This document shows, piece after piece, positions 1 to 6,444 of a stretch of 6,465 bases of DNA. Below the pieces are notes generated by a model. It searched no databases and was not told where the DNA came from. It saw only the letters and a program-made list of their open reading frames with translations. Numbering within the stretch: position 1 is the stretch's first letter; the number at the start of each line of letters is the position of its first letter. This DNA is from Gorillibacterium sp. Lineage in GTDB: Bacteria > Bacillota > Bacilli > Paenibacillales > NBRC-103111. The DNA is taken from contig JACMJI010000206.1 of assembly GCA_014380705.1 (NCBI GenBank), forward strand, positions 1 through 6,465, written 5' to 3'. The position numbers and the translations under genes are program-made.

Positions 1-1229
1 ATTCTGATGGTAGCTGTAGGCACAGAATGATTACCGCATAGCACTTGAAAGGTATCGAGGATATATGCTTCAGGAACTGGGATGAGTTTCTCTTCAATTA
101 GAGCACGAATATCCTCATCGGTGACATCCTTTTTCTTATCGGCCAAATCCTTGAACTTAGCAAAAGCTTCATTAACTCGCTCATCATCAAGGTCATAACC
201 TAGGTCGATTAGTTTTTCCCGGAAAGCATGACGACCTGAAAGCTTACCCAGTACTAGCTTGCTATCCTTCAAACCGATCGTTAATGGAGAAATGATTTCG
301 TATGTTGTTTTCTCCTTCAGTACCCCATCCTGGTGAATGCCCGATTCGTGAGAAAAAGCATTCGCTCCGACAATCGCTTTATTGGCGGGAACCGGAACTC
401 CCGTTAGACGACTAACCAAACGACTGGTACGTGCAATCTCAATCAGGTGCAGCCCCGACTTGGCCTGAAAAAAATCTTGCCGAGTTTCAAGCGCTAAGGC
501 AATTTCTTCTAGTGCGGTGTTACCCGCACGCTCACCAATGCCGTTGAAGGTACCCTCTACTTGGTCTGCTCCATTCATGATCGCAGCCAATGAATTCGCG
601 GTGGCCATACCCAAGTCATCATGACAATGACAGCTTAGTTGAATTTTCTCGATATCGGGTACGTTCTGCTTCACTACTTTAAATATATTACCGTATTCCA
701 TTGGCGATAGGTACCCTACGGTATCCGGAATGTTGACAACTGTAGCACCCGCGCGGACGGCCATCGCTACTACTTCACAAAGGAAGTCGAGCTCGGTTCT
801 GCCGCCATCCTCTGGAGAAAACTCGATTTTGTCAAAAAAACGTCTTGCGTACCGAATTGCCGCTTCTGCGGTCTCTAGTACTTGGTGTTTTTCCATACGG
901 AGTTTATGCTTACGATGGATGGGCGAGGTCGCGAGGAAAAGATGCAGTGTTGGATCTGCCGCTTCCTTCAGTGCCTCCCTTGCAGCATCGATGTCCTGCT
1001 CACGGCACCGAGAAAGCCCCACAATGGATGCATTCTTTATCGCGCGACTGACCGCACCTACGCTTGCCACTTCTCCCGGTGACGATGCGGGGAAGCCCGC
1101 TTCAATCCGATCTATGCCTACTCTCTCCAGTTGGAGGGCAATTTCCACCTTCTCCTGGGTATTGAGATTTACGCCTGGCGTTTGTTCTCCGTCCCGTAGA
1201 GTTGTGTCAAACAGATAAATTTTCCTCAT
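1..1229 (-). CDS. leuA: 2-isopropylmalate synthase LeuA (3' end cut off by window edge)
   Basis: LeuA condenses acetyl-CoA with 2-ketoisovalerate, the committed step of leucine synthesis, in the cytoplasm. I translated the minus strand from ATG 1229 and it stays open for 409 codons to the window edge, with no frameshift. The HMGL-type TIM-barrel domain is complete: [12 protein letters not shown] at residues 8-19 (R12 and metal ligand D13), the metal-binding HCHDD with H201 and H203, GERAGN ending in N237, and HESGIHQDG at 294-302. Bacterial LeuA is usually about 510 residues, so roughly the last 100 residues, most of the leucine-binding regulatory domain, lie outside. The start is set by AGGAGG at 1243-1238, 8 nt upstream. 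It is the fourth gene of the ilv operon, 71 nt after ilvC. The sequence fits 2-isopropylmalate synthase rather than homocitrate or citramalate synthase, but that choice rests on context and overall similarity. Confidence 0.96.
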   Translation of the reverse strand, partial: MRKIYLFDTTLRDGEQTPGVNLNTQEKVEIALQLERVGIDRIEAGFPASSPGEVASVGAVSRAIKNASIVGLSRCREQDIDAAREALKEAADPTLHLFLATSPIHRKHKLRMEKHQVLETAEAAIRYARRFFDKIEFSPEDGGRTELDFLCEVVAMAVRAGATVVNIPDTVGYLSPMEYGNIFKVVKQNVPDIEKIQLSCHCHDDLGMATANSLAAIMNGADQVEGTFNGIGERAGNTALEEIALALETRQDFFQAKSGLHLIEIARTSRLVSRLTGVPVPANKAIVGANAFSHESGIHQDGVLKEKTTYEIISPLTIGLKDSKLVLGKLSGRHAFREKLIDLGYDLDDERVNEAFAKFKDLADKKKDVTDEDIRALIEEKLIPVPEAYILDTFQVLCGNHSVPTATIR

Positions 1230-1234
1230 CCCAT

Positions 1235-1243
1235 TCACCTCCT
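1235..1243 (-). promoter_or_regulatory. leuA ribosome binding site
   Basis: The minus strand reads AGGAGGTGA, nearly a full match to the 16S anti-Shine-Dalgarno sequence, with the AGGAGG core 8 nt before ATG 1229. It decides between two ATGs: the one at 1234 lies only 3 nt from the core and meets a stop after two codons, so 1229 is the start. Confidence 0.9.
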
Positions 1244-1258
1244 AGAATTTTAAATAAC

Positions 1259-1289
1259 AGGCGCTGCCCGAAATGGATATGCAGCGCCT
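1259..1289 (-). repeat. ilvC-leuA intercistronic hairpin
   Basis: AGGCGCTGC at 1259-1267 is perfectly complementary to GCAGCGCCT at 1281-1289, giving a 9-bp GC-rich stem with a 13-nt loop. It begins 11 nt after the ilvC stop and ends 15 nt before the leuA Shine-Dalgarno. On the transcribed strand the stem is followed by GTTATTTAAAATTC, which is only moderately T-rich, so it is at most a leaky terminator. A 3' stability element for an ilvC-containing mRNA is equally likely. The pairing is seen directly; the role is inferred. Confidence 0.7.
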
Positions 1290-1300
1290 TTCTTAAACAA

Positions 1301-2308
<1,008 letters not shown>

Positions 2309-2325
2309 TTAGAATAGGTACCCTT

Positions 2326-2385
2326 CCAATCAGGGACCTGAAGGAACGAAATGTTCGTATTCGTCCACTCAGGTTCCCTGATTGG
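2326..2385 (-). repeat. Long imperfect hairpin between ilvN and ilvC
   Basis: CCAATCAGGGA at 2326-2336 pairs perfectly with TCCCTGATTGG at 2375-2385 (11 bp). The stem continues as CCTGA (2337-2341) with TCAGG (2369-2373) across a one-base bulge, and the apex holds a further small stem, ACGAA (2346-2350) with TTCGT (2354-2358). No T-run follows on the transcribed strand, so it is not an intrinsic terminator. It ends 17 nt before the ilvC Shine-Dalgarno core, leaving that site free. Its position at the 5' side of ilvC suits an mRNA processing or 5'-stabilising element. As I recall, the Bacillus subtilis ilv-leu transcript is processed so that ilvC mRNA is unusually abundant; equivalence here is inferred. 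Confidence 0.8.
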
Positions 2386-2409
2386 GGGGCAAACAAGATT
2401 GATAAATGA

Positions 2410-2898
2410 TTATCGAATACTGCGAATCATTGCCGTAACACCTGTTCGAGCCATCTCACGTATGCCGTAAGGCCTTAACAATTCGATGATCGCATCAATC
2501 TTTTCGCTACCACCAATCGCTTGAACAATTAAGGCTGTGGGTCCAATGTCGACAACACTTGCTCTAAACGTCTCCACCACACCGAGGATTTCGGGTCGGG
2601 AGGAAGGATCCGCATTTACCTTAATTAAGGCAACTTCGCGTTCCACATGAGGCTTCTCGCTGAGCGCAACAACCTTAATTACATCAACAAGCTTATAAAG
2701 CTGCTTCTCAATTTGTTCCATTGTAGCTTCATCACCGCTGGTTACAATGATCATACGCGACAGTCCAGCTTCCTCCGATTCACCTACAGTTATGCTATCA
2801 ATATTGTAGCCTCTCCTGCCGAAAAGCCCTGAGACTCTCTGCAGCACGCCCGGCTGGTTGTTGACCAGTACGGAAATCGTATGATTGCGAACGATCAT
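2410..2898 (-). CDS. ilvN: Acetolactate synthase small (regulatory) subunit
   Basis: IlvN (IlvH type) binds the IlvB catalytic subunit, raises its activity and gives feedback inhibition by valine. Its 162 residues match the family norm of about 160-170. An N-terminal ACT domain spans about residues 6-78 and the ALS small-subunit C-terminal domain about 84-158. Aligned by eye to E. coli IlvH, the positions linked to valine binding are kept: N14, G17 and N32 (N11, G14 and N29 in E. coli), which supports a valine-sensitive enzyme. HVEREVALIKV at 84-94 is the usual start of the second domain. The ATG overlaps the ilvB TGA as ATGA, implying translational coupling; the upstream GGGGGA at 2910-2905 is a weaker ribosome site than elsewhere in the operon. 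Some genomes call the same gene ilvH. Confidence 0.97.
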   Translation of the reverse strand: MIVRNHTISVLVNNQPGVLQRVSGLFGRRGYNIDSITVGESEEAGLSRMIIVTSGDEATMEQIEKQLYKLVDVIKVVALSEKPHVEREVALIKVNADPSSRPEILGVVETFRASVVDIGPTALIVQAIGGSEKIDAIIELLRPYGIREMARTGVTAMIRSIR

Positions 2899-4640
2899 TC
2901 TGCATCCCCCATTAACATCTTATCGATGGTGTTGCCTGCTGTGACCATAGGATATACATTCTCATTCTTGCGAACCACGAAATCAATTAGCACCGGTCCG
3001 GGAGTGTCTAGCGCTTCCTGCCAAACCATCTCCGCCTCTTCTTTATTCGTTGCCCGCAAACCCTTAACCCCATAAGCTTCAGCTAATTTGACGAAATCCG
3101 GACTGCCAGCCAGATCTATATGGCTATACCGATTTTCGTAGAGAATTTCTTGCCATTGCCTAACCATTCCTAACACCTGATTGTTCATGATGACAATCTT
3201 GACAGGAATCTTATTGATAGCACATATTGCCAGCTCCTGGGAACACATTTGGATTCCTCCATCTCCATTAATGGAGATAACCAATGAATCCGGATTGCCC
3301 ATCTGCGCACCAATTGCTGAAGGAAATCCAAAGCCCATCGTGCCGAGCCCTCCCGAAGTAACCATTGAGCGGGGGCGCTGAAAGCGGTAATACTGGGCAA
3401 CCCACATCTGATGCTGTCCTACATCGGTTGTAATGATAGCTTCCCCGTCCGTCGTTCGATTGATCATTTCAACGACATATTGCGGCTTTAGCTCCGTATC
3501 CGAATCCTTGTAGCTAAGAGGGAACTCCACCATCATTTGTTTGATATGCTTGATCCATTCTACCGAAGAGGCCTGGGTTGCTTTGGTGTTAGCGTAAGCC
3601 AAAACATTCTTCACATGACCAACCACAGGTATATCGGTTTTGACATTCTTACCAATCTCAGCGGGATCAATATCAATGTGGATGATTTTCTTCGCCTTTG
3701 GTGCAAAACCATTTAAATTCATCGTCACACGGTCATCAAACCGAGCCCCGATACAGATAAGCAGATCTGCATTCTGGATAGCCATATTGGCACTGTAGGT
3801 CCCATGCATACCCGGCATGCCCATCCATAGCTCATGAGCACTCGGAAAGCCACCGAGACCAAGCAAGGTTGTCGTTATCGGAATCCGTGTCTTATTGACG
3901 AATTCGAGCAATTCCGCACTTGCATCTGCAGATACAACCCCGCCACCTGCAAGGATAACCGGCTGCTCTGCTTCCTTGATCGCCCTGATCATTTTGTCTA
4001 CTTGAAGCTTGTTCGGATCGGTTGTTGGGTTGTATCCCCGAATGTTAATTTCGTTACACGCCTTGAAAATGATTTTCTCTGCTGAGATGTCCTTGGGAAT
4101 ATCAACTAGTACAGGACCCTTTCGACCGGTATTCGCAATATGAAAGGCTTCGTGAATGACTCGTGGAAGATCATTAACATTCCGCACAAGATAGCTATGC
4201 TTAGTGATTGGCATCGTAATTCCCGTAATGTCTGCTTCCTGAAAAGCGTCTGTTCCAATGAGGGGGCTCGCGACATTTCCAGTAATGACAACCAGCGGTA
4301 TGGAGTCCATATAAGCGGTAGCAATCCCCGTCACTAAATTTGTTGCCCCCGGACCTGACGTCGCAATACAAACGCCTACCTGCCCCGTTGTCCGAGCATA
4401 ACCATCAGCCGCATGGATCGCACCCTGCTCATGTCGCGTTAGCAGATGGCGAAAGTCGGGGTTTCCGTGCATCGCGTCGTAAATGTAAAGTACCGCCCCG
4501 CCGGGATAACCGAATACGCATTCGACACCCTCCAGTAGCAAACAGCGAAGCAAAATTTCCGAGCCAGACACCAGATCTGGTTTCAACAGCCTAGCTTTTA
4601 GTTCTTCTTCCAATACACGGGTTGGATTTTGAATACTCAT
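2895..4640 (-). CDS. ilvB: Acetolactate synthase large (catalytic) subunit
   Basis: IlvB is the TPP-, FAD- and Mg2+-dependent acetohydroxyacid synthase that joins pyruvate with pyruvate or 2-ketobutyrate, the first common step of branched-chain amino acid synthesis. It has 581 residues from the chosen start. The N-terminal TPP-binding domain holds catalytic E71 in RHEQGA; the central domain holds IGARFDDRVT at 297-306; the C-terminal domain has the TPP motif GDG at 459-461 through NN at 486-487, followed by LGMVRQWQE with W496. A longer reading from ATG 4682 adds 14 residues but would start inside the terminator hairpin; ATG 4640 has GGAGG 7 nt upstream. It is the first gene behind a T-box leader and overlaps ilvN by 4 nt. 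Conserved catalytic and anabolic features argue against a catabolic AlsS or another TPP enzyme such as pyruvate oxidase. Confidence 0.97.
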   Translation of the reverse strand: MSIQNPTRVLEEELKARLLKPDLVSGSEILLRCLLLEGVECVFGYPGGAVLYIYDAMHGNPDFRHLLTRHEQGAIHAADGYARTTGQVGVCIATSGPGATNLVTGIATAYMDSIPLVVITGNVASPLIGTDAFQEADITGITMPITKHSYLVRNVNDLPRVIHEAFHIANTGRKGPVLVDIPKDISAEKIIFKACNEINIRGYNPTTDPNKLQVDKMIRAIKEAEQPVILAGGGVVSADASAELLEFVNKTRIPITTTLLGLGGFPSAHELWMGMPGMHGTYSANMAIQNADLLICIGARFDDRVTMNLNGFAPKAKKIIHIDIDPAEIGKNVKTDIPVVGHVKNVLAYANTKATQASSVEWIKHIKQMMVEFPLSYKDSDTELKPQYVVEMINRTTDGEAIITTDVGQHQMWVAQYYRFQRPRSMVTSGGLGTMGFGFPSAIGAQMGNPDSLVISINGDGGIQMCSQELAICAINKIPVKIVIMNNQVLGMVRQWQEILYENRYSHIDLAGSPDFVKLAEAYGVKGLRATNKEEAEMVWQEALDTPGPVLIDFVVRKNENVYPMVTAGNTIDKMLMGDAE

Positions 4641-4647
4641 TCGAACC

Positions 4648-4655
4648 CCTCCTTT
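4648..4655 (-). promoter_or_regulatory. ilvB ribosome binding site
   Basis: The minus strand reads AAAGGAGG, with the GGAGG core 7 nt before ATG 4640. It lies just after the T-box terminator, so it is transcribed only on read-through. It fixes ATG 4640 as the start over the in-frame ATG at 4682. Confidence 0.88.
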
Positions 4656-4662
4656 CAAAATT

Positions 4663-4717
4663 AAAAACCCTTTCGTCCTCAAAACGGTTTTATCCGTTTA
4701 AGAGGGACGAAAGGGTT
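4663..4717 (-). terminator. T-box regulated intrinsic terminator
   Basis: AACCCTTTCGTCC (4717-4705) pairs with GGACGAAAGGGTT (4678-4666) for 13 bp. Beyond a bulged C4704, two further pairs follow (T4703-A4679 and C4702-G4680). AAACGG (4699-4694) and CCGTTT (4687-4682) form an inner stem with a 6-nt loop. A run of five or more T residues follows at 4667-4663. Part of the 5' arm (4712-4704) is also the 3' strand of the antiterminator, so the two structures exclude each other. This is the off switch for the ilv operon. Confidence 0.95.
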
Positions 4718-4859
4718 AGCTTCCGTGGTACCACCCAGGTTTGCCCTGCACCTTGCGGTAGAGAGCCTTGAGCAGTGTGAGTATCGCTACATCACACTAC
4801 AGCACAGTAACGTGTGCTATTCCGATTCTTCCTAATAGGCAAAGGGATAAGCAAGCTTT

Positions 4860-4874
4860 GCTTTTCAGAAAAAC
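4860..4874 (-). promoter_or_regulatory. CodY-box-like sequence in the T-box leader
   Basis: The 15 bases match the CodY consensus AATTTTCWGAAAATT at 11 positions; the central 11 bases TTTTCTGAAAA (4872-4862) match exactly and the four mismatches are the outer two on each side. CodY is the Firmicute repressor that senses branched-chain amino acids and GTP, and ilv operons are classic targets. This site lies about 220 nt after the predicted transcription start, so it could act only as a roadblock. It also sits in the Stem I-Stem II linker, so a chance match is possible. Confidence 0.35.
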
Positions 4875-4978
4875 AGCTCCGAGGTGAGCTCGTTAATAAG
4901 GGGTTAAGGCGCCGGTTCCAGCAAATCCGCCGCTCTCTGGACATAAGAGCCCTTATCACTTCGTCCTCTTCATAGCCG

Positions 4979-5095
4979 ATCAGTTAACATATTGTTGTAA
5001 CTCATGGATAAAATCTTGAACGACGTCCCATGACGCCTTACGTTTACCGACGAGAGAATAGAATCGACTTTAAAAACTAAAATCTGTGATGTAGT
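4979..5095 (-). other. 5' extension of the ilv leader before Stem I
   Basis: About 117 nt of predicted transcript lie between the transcription start and Stem I. One small hairpin is visible, GGCGTC/GACGTC with an ATGG loop (5037-5022, one G-T wobble). Three tiny reading frames follow one another with ATGA overlaps (starts at 5031, 5005 and 4973; 9, 11 and 5 codons), none with a convincing ribosome binding site. I cannot assign a role to this segment. Confidence 0.45.
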
Positions 5096-5102
5096 AAAGT
5101 AA

Positions 5103-5131
5103 ATTATATTCGTCTAAAACTCGATAGTCAA
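5103..5131 (-). promoter_or_regulatory. SigA promoter of the ilv-leu operon
   Basis: The minus strand has TTGACT (5131-5126) and a perfect TATAAT (5108-5103) separated by 17 bp, five of six and six of six matches to the vegetative consensus. Transcription should begin near 5095, giving a leader of about 455 nt before ilvB. It lies downstream of the rplT terminator, so the ilv genes form their own unit. Confidence 0.92.
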
Positions 5132-5135
5132 CACA

Positions 5136-5155
5136 TTATCGGTTTAAACCGATAA
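5136..5155. promoter_or_regulatory. Perfect 20-bp palindrome next to the ilv promoter, operator-like
   Basis: TTATCGGTTTAAACCGATAA is its own reverse complement over all 20 bases. Its edge is 4 bp from the -35 hexamer and its centre is about 50 bp upstream of the predicted start, a usual place for a dimeric DNA-binding regulator. It matches neither the CodY, TnrA nor cre consensus that I know. No T-run follows, so it is not a terminator. The palindrome is certain; binding by a regulator is inferred. Confidence 0.6.
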
Positions 5156-5181
5156 AGAATTTTTTACCCCCTGATTTACTC

Positions 5182-5195
5182 GGGTATAAATACCC
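5182..5195. repeat. Short inverted repeat GGGTAT-AA-ATACCC
   Basis: Two 6-bp arms separated by 2 bp lie between the rplT terminator and the ilv promoter, about 90 bp upstream of the predicted start. A related GGGGGTAAAA lies on the minus strand at about 5172-5163. It is too tight for an RNA hairpin, so if it works at all it is as a DNA site. Confidence 0.3.
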
Positions 5196-5207
5196 ATGAA
5201 CAAGAAT

Positions 5208-5259
5208 AAAAAAAGAGCTGTCCTCCGTCATCTGCGATGACTTCTAGGACAGCTCTTTT
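5208..5259 (-). terminator. Intrinsic terminator of infC-rpmI-rplT
   Basis: AAAAGAGCTGTCCT (5211-5224) and AGGACAGCTCTTTT (5246-5259) are perfectly complementary over 14 bp. GTCATC/GATGAC (5227-5232 and 5236-5241) forms an apical stem with a TGC loop. On the minus strand seven T residues (5214-5208) close the structure. It begins 13 nt after the rplT stop and separates the translation operon from the ilv operon. Confidence 0.95.
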
Positions 5260-5272
5260 ATGTCACGCTTGT

Positions 5273-5632
5273 TTAAGCGTTGATTTTTGTTTTGGCAGCT
5301 GCTGCCAGATCAGTAAATGCTTTGCTATCGGATACTGCTAGCTCAGCTAGGATCTTACGGTTGACGTTTACGCCAGCCAATTTCAGACCATACATTAGTG
5401 TGCTATAGGTCATTCCGTTTAGACGAGCTGCAGCGTTGATTCTCGTTACCCATAGGCGACGGAAATCACGTTTTTTGCGACGACGGTCACGGTATGCGTA
5501 CAGACCGGATTTCATTACTTGTTGGTTCGCTGTTCTAAACAGTCTATGCTTGGAGCCGAAATAACCTCTCGCAAGCTTCAAAACTTTTTTATGACGACGG
5601 CGGGTTACGAAACCGCCTTTTACTCTTGCCAT
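5273..5632 (-). CDS. rplT: 50S ribosomal protein L20
   Basis: L20 binds 23S rRNA early in 50S assembly and, in Firmicutes, represses its own operon by binding the infC leader. The 119-residue protein matches the usual 115-120. It opens with the conserved ARVKGG and a long basic N-terminal arm rich in R and K (residues 2-60), including [18 protein letters not shown] and [15 protein letters not shown], and ends with a compact globular domain containing [13 protein letters not shown]. The start at 5632 has AGGAGGT at 5647-5641, 8 nt upstream. It is the last gene of the operon, 43 nt after rpmI, and is followed by a strong terminator. Confidence 0.99.
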   Translation of the reverse strand: MARVKGGFVTRRRHKKVLKLARGYFGSKHRLFRTANQQVMKSGLYAYRDRRRKKRDFRRLWVTRINAAARLNGMTYSTLMYGLKLAGVNVNRKILAELAVSDSKAFTDLAAAAKTKINA

Positions 5633-5675
5633 GTAATTCTACCTCCTGGATTTTCGGGTAAGTTTGGAAAACGAA

Positions 5676-5876
5676 TTATTTCACGTAAACGAGCATACTC
5701 TTAATGCGTTTCACGTCTGAAGGTGAAACCAAAACGCTTCCGCGCAACTTGCGCTTTTGACCAGGAGATTTGCTTTCCAAGATGTGGCGCTTGTAAGCTT
5801 GGTTTCTTTTGAGTTTGCCAGAGCCAGTTCTTGTGAAGCGCTTGGCTGCTGAGCGGTTGGTTTTCATTTTAGGCAT
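5676..5876 (-). CDS. rpmI: 50S ribosomal protein L35
   Basis: L35 is a small, highly basic protein of the large ribosomal subunit. The 66 residues are full length for the family and show its hallmark [20 protein letters not shown] at residues 2-21, then a KRxHIL-like stretch (KRHILESKS) and the C-terminal [11 protein letters not shown]. It has no cysteines. AGGAGGA at 5891-5885 lies 8 nt before the ATG. It sits 47 nt after infC and 43 nt before rplT, the standard infC-rpmI-rplT order. No anomaly is visible. Confidence 0.99.
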   Translation of the reverse strand: MPKMKTNRSAAKRFTRTGSGKLKRNQAYKRHILESKSPGQKRKLRGSVLVSPSDVKRIKSMLVYVK

Positions 5877-5923
5877 TGAATGTATCCTCCTAGAACTAGT
5901 TATGGTAATAGCATCGGGTTCGC

Positions 5924-6430
5924 CTATTTCGGCGACAGGATCATAATCATGCTGCGGCCTTCAAGCTTCGGTCTGCGTTCAATAACGCAGATTTCCTTGA
6001 CTTCTTCCGCTACCCGTTCCAGCACACGCTGGCCAATCGAGGCATGAGTGATTTCCCGTCCACGGAAACGGACTGAACATTTCACTTTATCCTCATCAGT
6101 TAAAAACTTAACAACATTGCGAAGCTTGGTTTGAAAGTCATGCTCGTCAATCGTTGCACTGAAGCGAACTTCCTTCAGCTCAACAACCTTCTGGTTCTTG
6201 CGAGCTTCCTTGTCCTTCTTCTGCATTTCATAACGGTATTTCCCGTAATCCATGATGCGGCATACCGGCGGTTTCGCCTGTGGAGCCACGTTTACTAGAT
6301 CGAGATTAGCGTCCATAGCCATCTGCATCGCTTCGCGGATTTGAATAATTCCCAGTTGCTCGCTCTCTGGGCCGATTAAACGTACTTCTTTCACACGAAT
6401 CTCGTCGTTAATCATATGGTCCTTACTAAT
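5924..6430 (-). CDS. infC: Translation initiation factor IF-3 (AUU start)
   Basis: IF3 binds the 30S subunit, keeps it free of 50S and proofreads start-codon choice. From the ATT at 6430 the protein has 168 residues. The N-terminal domain runs to about residue 75 and carries the family signature [17 protein letters not shown] at 52-68; a lysine-rich linker [11 protein letters not shown] and the C-terminal 16S-binding domain follow, with [11 protein letters not shown] and [10 protein letters not shown]. An ATG exists at 6415, but the reading upstream of it, [12 protein letters not shown], matches the start of Bacillus subtilis IF3 as I remember it, and GGAGG lies 9 nt before the ATT. Rare AUU starts in infC are a known device by which IF3 represses its own translation. 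The promoter and any L20-binding leader are beyond the window. Confidence 0.96.
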   Translation of the reverse strand: MSKDHMINDEIRVKEVRLIGPESEQLGIIQIREAMQMAMDANLDLVNVAPQAKPPVCRIMDYGKYRYEMQKKDKEARKNQKVVELKEVRFSATIDEHDFQTKLRNVVKFLTDEDKVKCSVRFRGREITHASIGQRVLERVAEEVKEICVIERRPKLEGRSMIMILSPK

Positions 6431-6439
6431 AGCCTTCCA

Positions 6440-6444
6440 CCTCC
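6440..6444 (-). promoter_or_regulatory. infC ribosome binding site for the AUU start
   Basis: GGAGG (extended to GGAGGTGG on the minus strand) lies 9 nt before ATT 6430 and 24 nt before ATG 6415. The only site near the ATG is a weak AAGGA 4 nt away. This decides for the ATT start. Confidence 0.85.

Larger units (their letters stand above)
4661..4978 (-). promoter_or_regulatory. T-box riboswitch, leucine (CUC) specifier
   Basis: This RNA reads tRNA-Leu charging and controls ilvB-ilvN-ilvC-leuA. The Stem I base pairs CGGCT (4978-4974) with AGCTG (4878-4874), then GAGG (4968-4965) with CCTC (4884-4881). The upper stem begins with ATAAGGG against CCCTTAT. The specifier loop carries CTC at 4888-4886 followed by ACC, matching tRNA-Leu(GAG). 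The distal part has the family's AGAGAG and GCTGGAACCGGC elements. Hairpins at 4863-4849 (AAGCAA/TTGCTT), 4818-4801 (AGCACA/TGTGCT) and 4800-4772 (9 bp with one wobble) fill the Stem II-III region. The T-box GGGTGGTACCACGG lies at 4736-4723. The antiterminator forms GGG/CCC and ACGGAA/TTTCGT around the UGGUACC bulge (4733-4727), whose UGGU pairs with the ACCA end of uncharged tRNA. Direct sequence evidence is strong; the leucine assignment rests on the specifier position. Confidence 0.95.

Noticed and set aside
730..1218. 162-codon plus-strand reading frame
   Set aside because: It lies antisense to the leuA catalytic domain, its translation is serine-rich low-complexity sequence with no family resemblance, and leuA is fully intact on the other strand.
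1226..1234. Two-codon upstream frame ATG GGA TGA overlapping the leuA start
   Set aside because: Its ATG is only 3 nt from the AGGAGG core, too close for initiation; it is probably incidental.
3834..4594. Plus-strand frames of 83, 65 and 84 codons opposite ilvB
   Set aside because: They overlap conserved IlvB motifs on the opposite strand, lack ribosome sites and show no recognisable protein features.
4641..4682. Longer ilvB start at ATG 4682 (14 extra residues)
   Set aside because: The ATG lies within the T-box terminator hairpin and the extra residues span its T-run and the Shine-Dalgarno of ATG 4640; no ribosome site precedes it.
4985..5060. A second promoter closer to Stem I
   Set aside because: Candidates such as TTCAAG with CAATAT or AATATG have poor hexamers or wrong spacing compared with the near-consensus promoter at 5103-5131.
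5136..5155. Reading the 20-bp palindrome as an intrinsic terminator
   Set aside because: It is AT-rich, has no loop-length gap and no T-run, and a far stronger terminator already sits at 5208-5259.
5142..5166. CodY box upstream of the ilv promoter
   Set aside because: The best alignment to AATTTTCWGAAAATT near AAATTCTTTATCGG matches only about half the positions.
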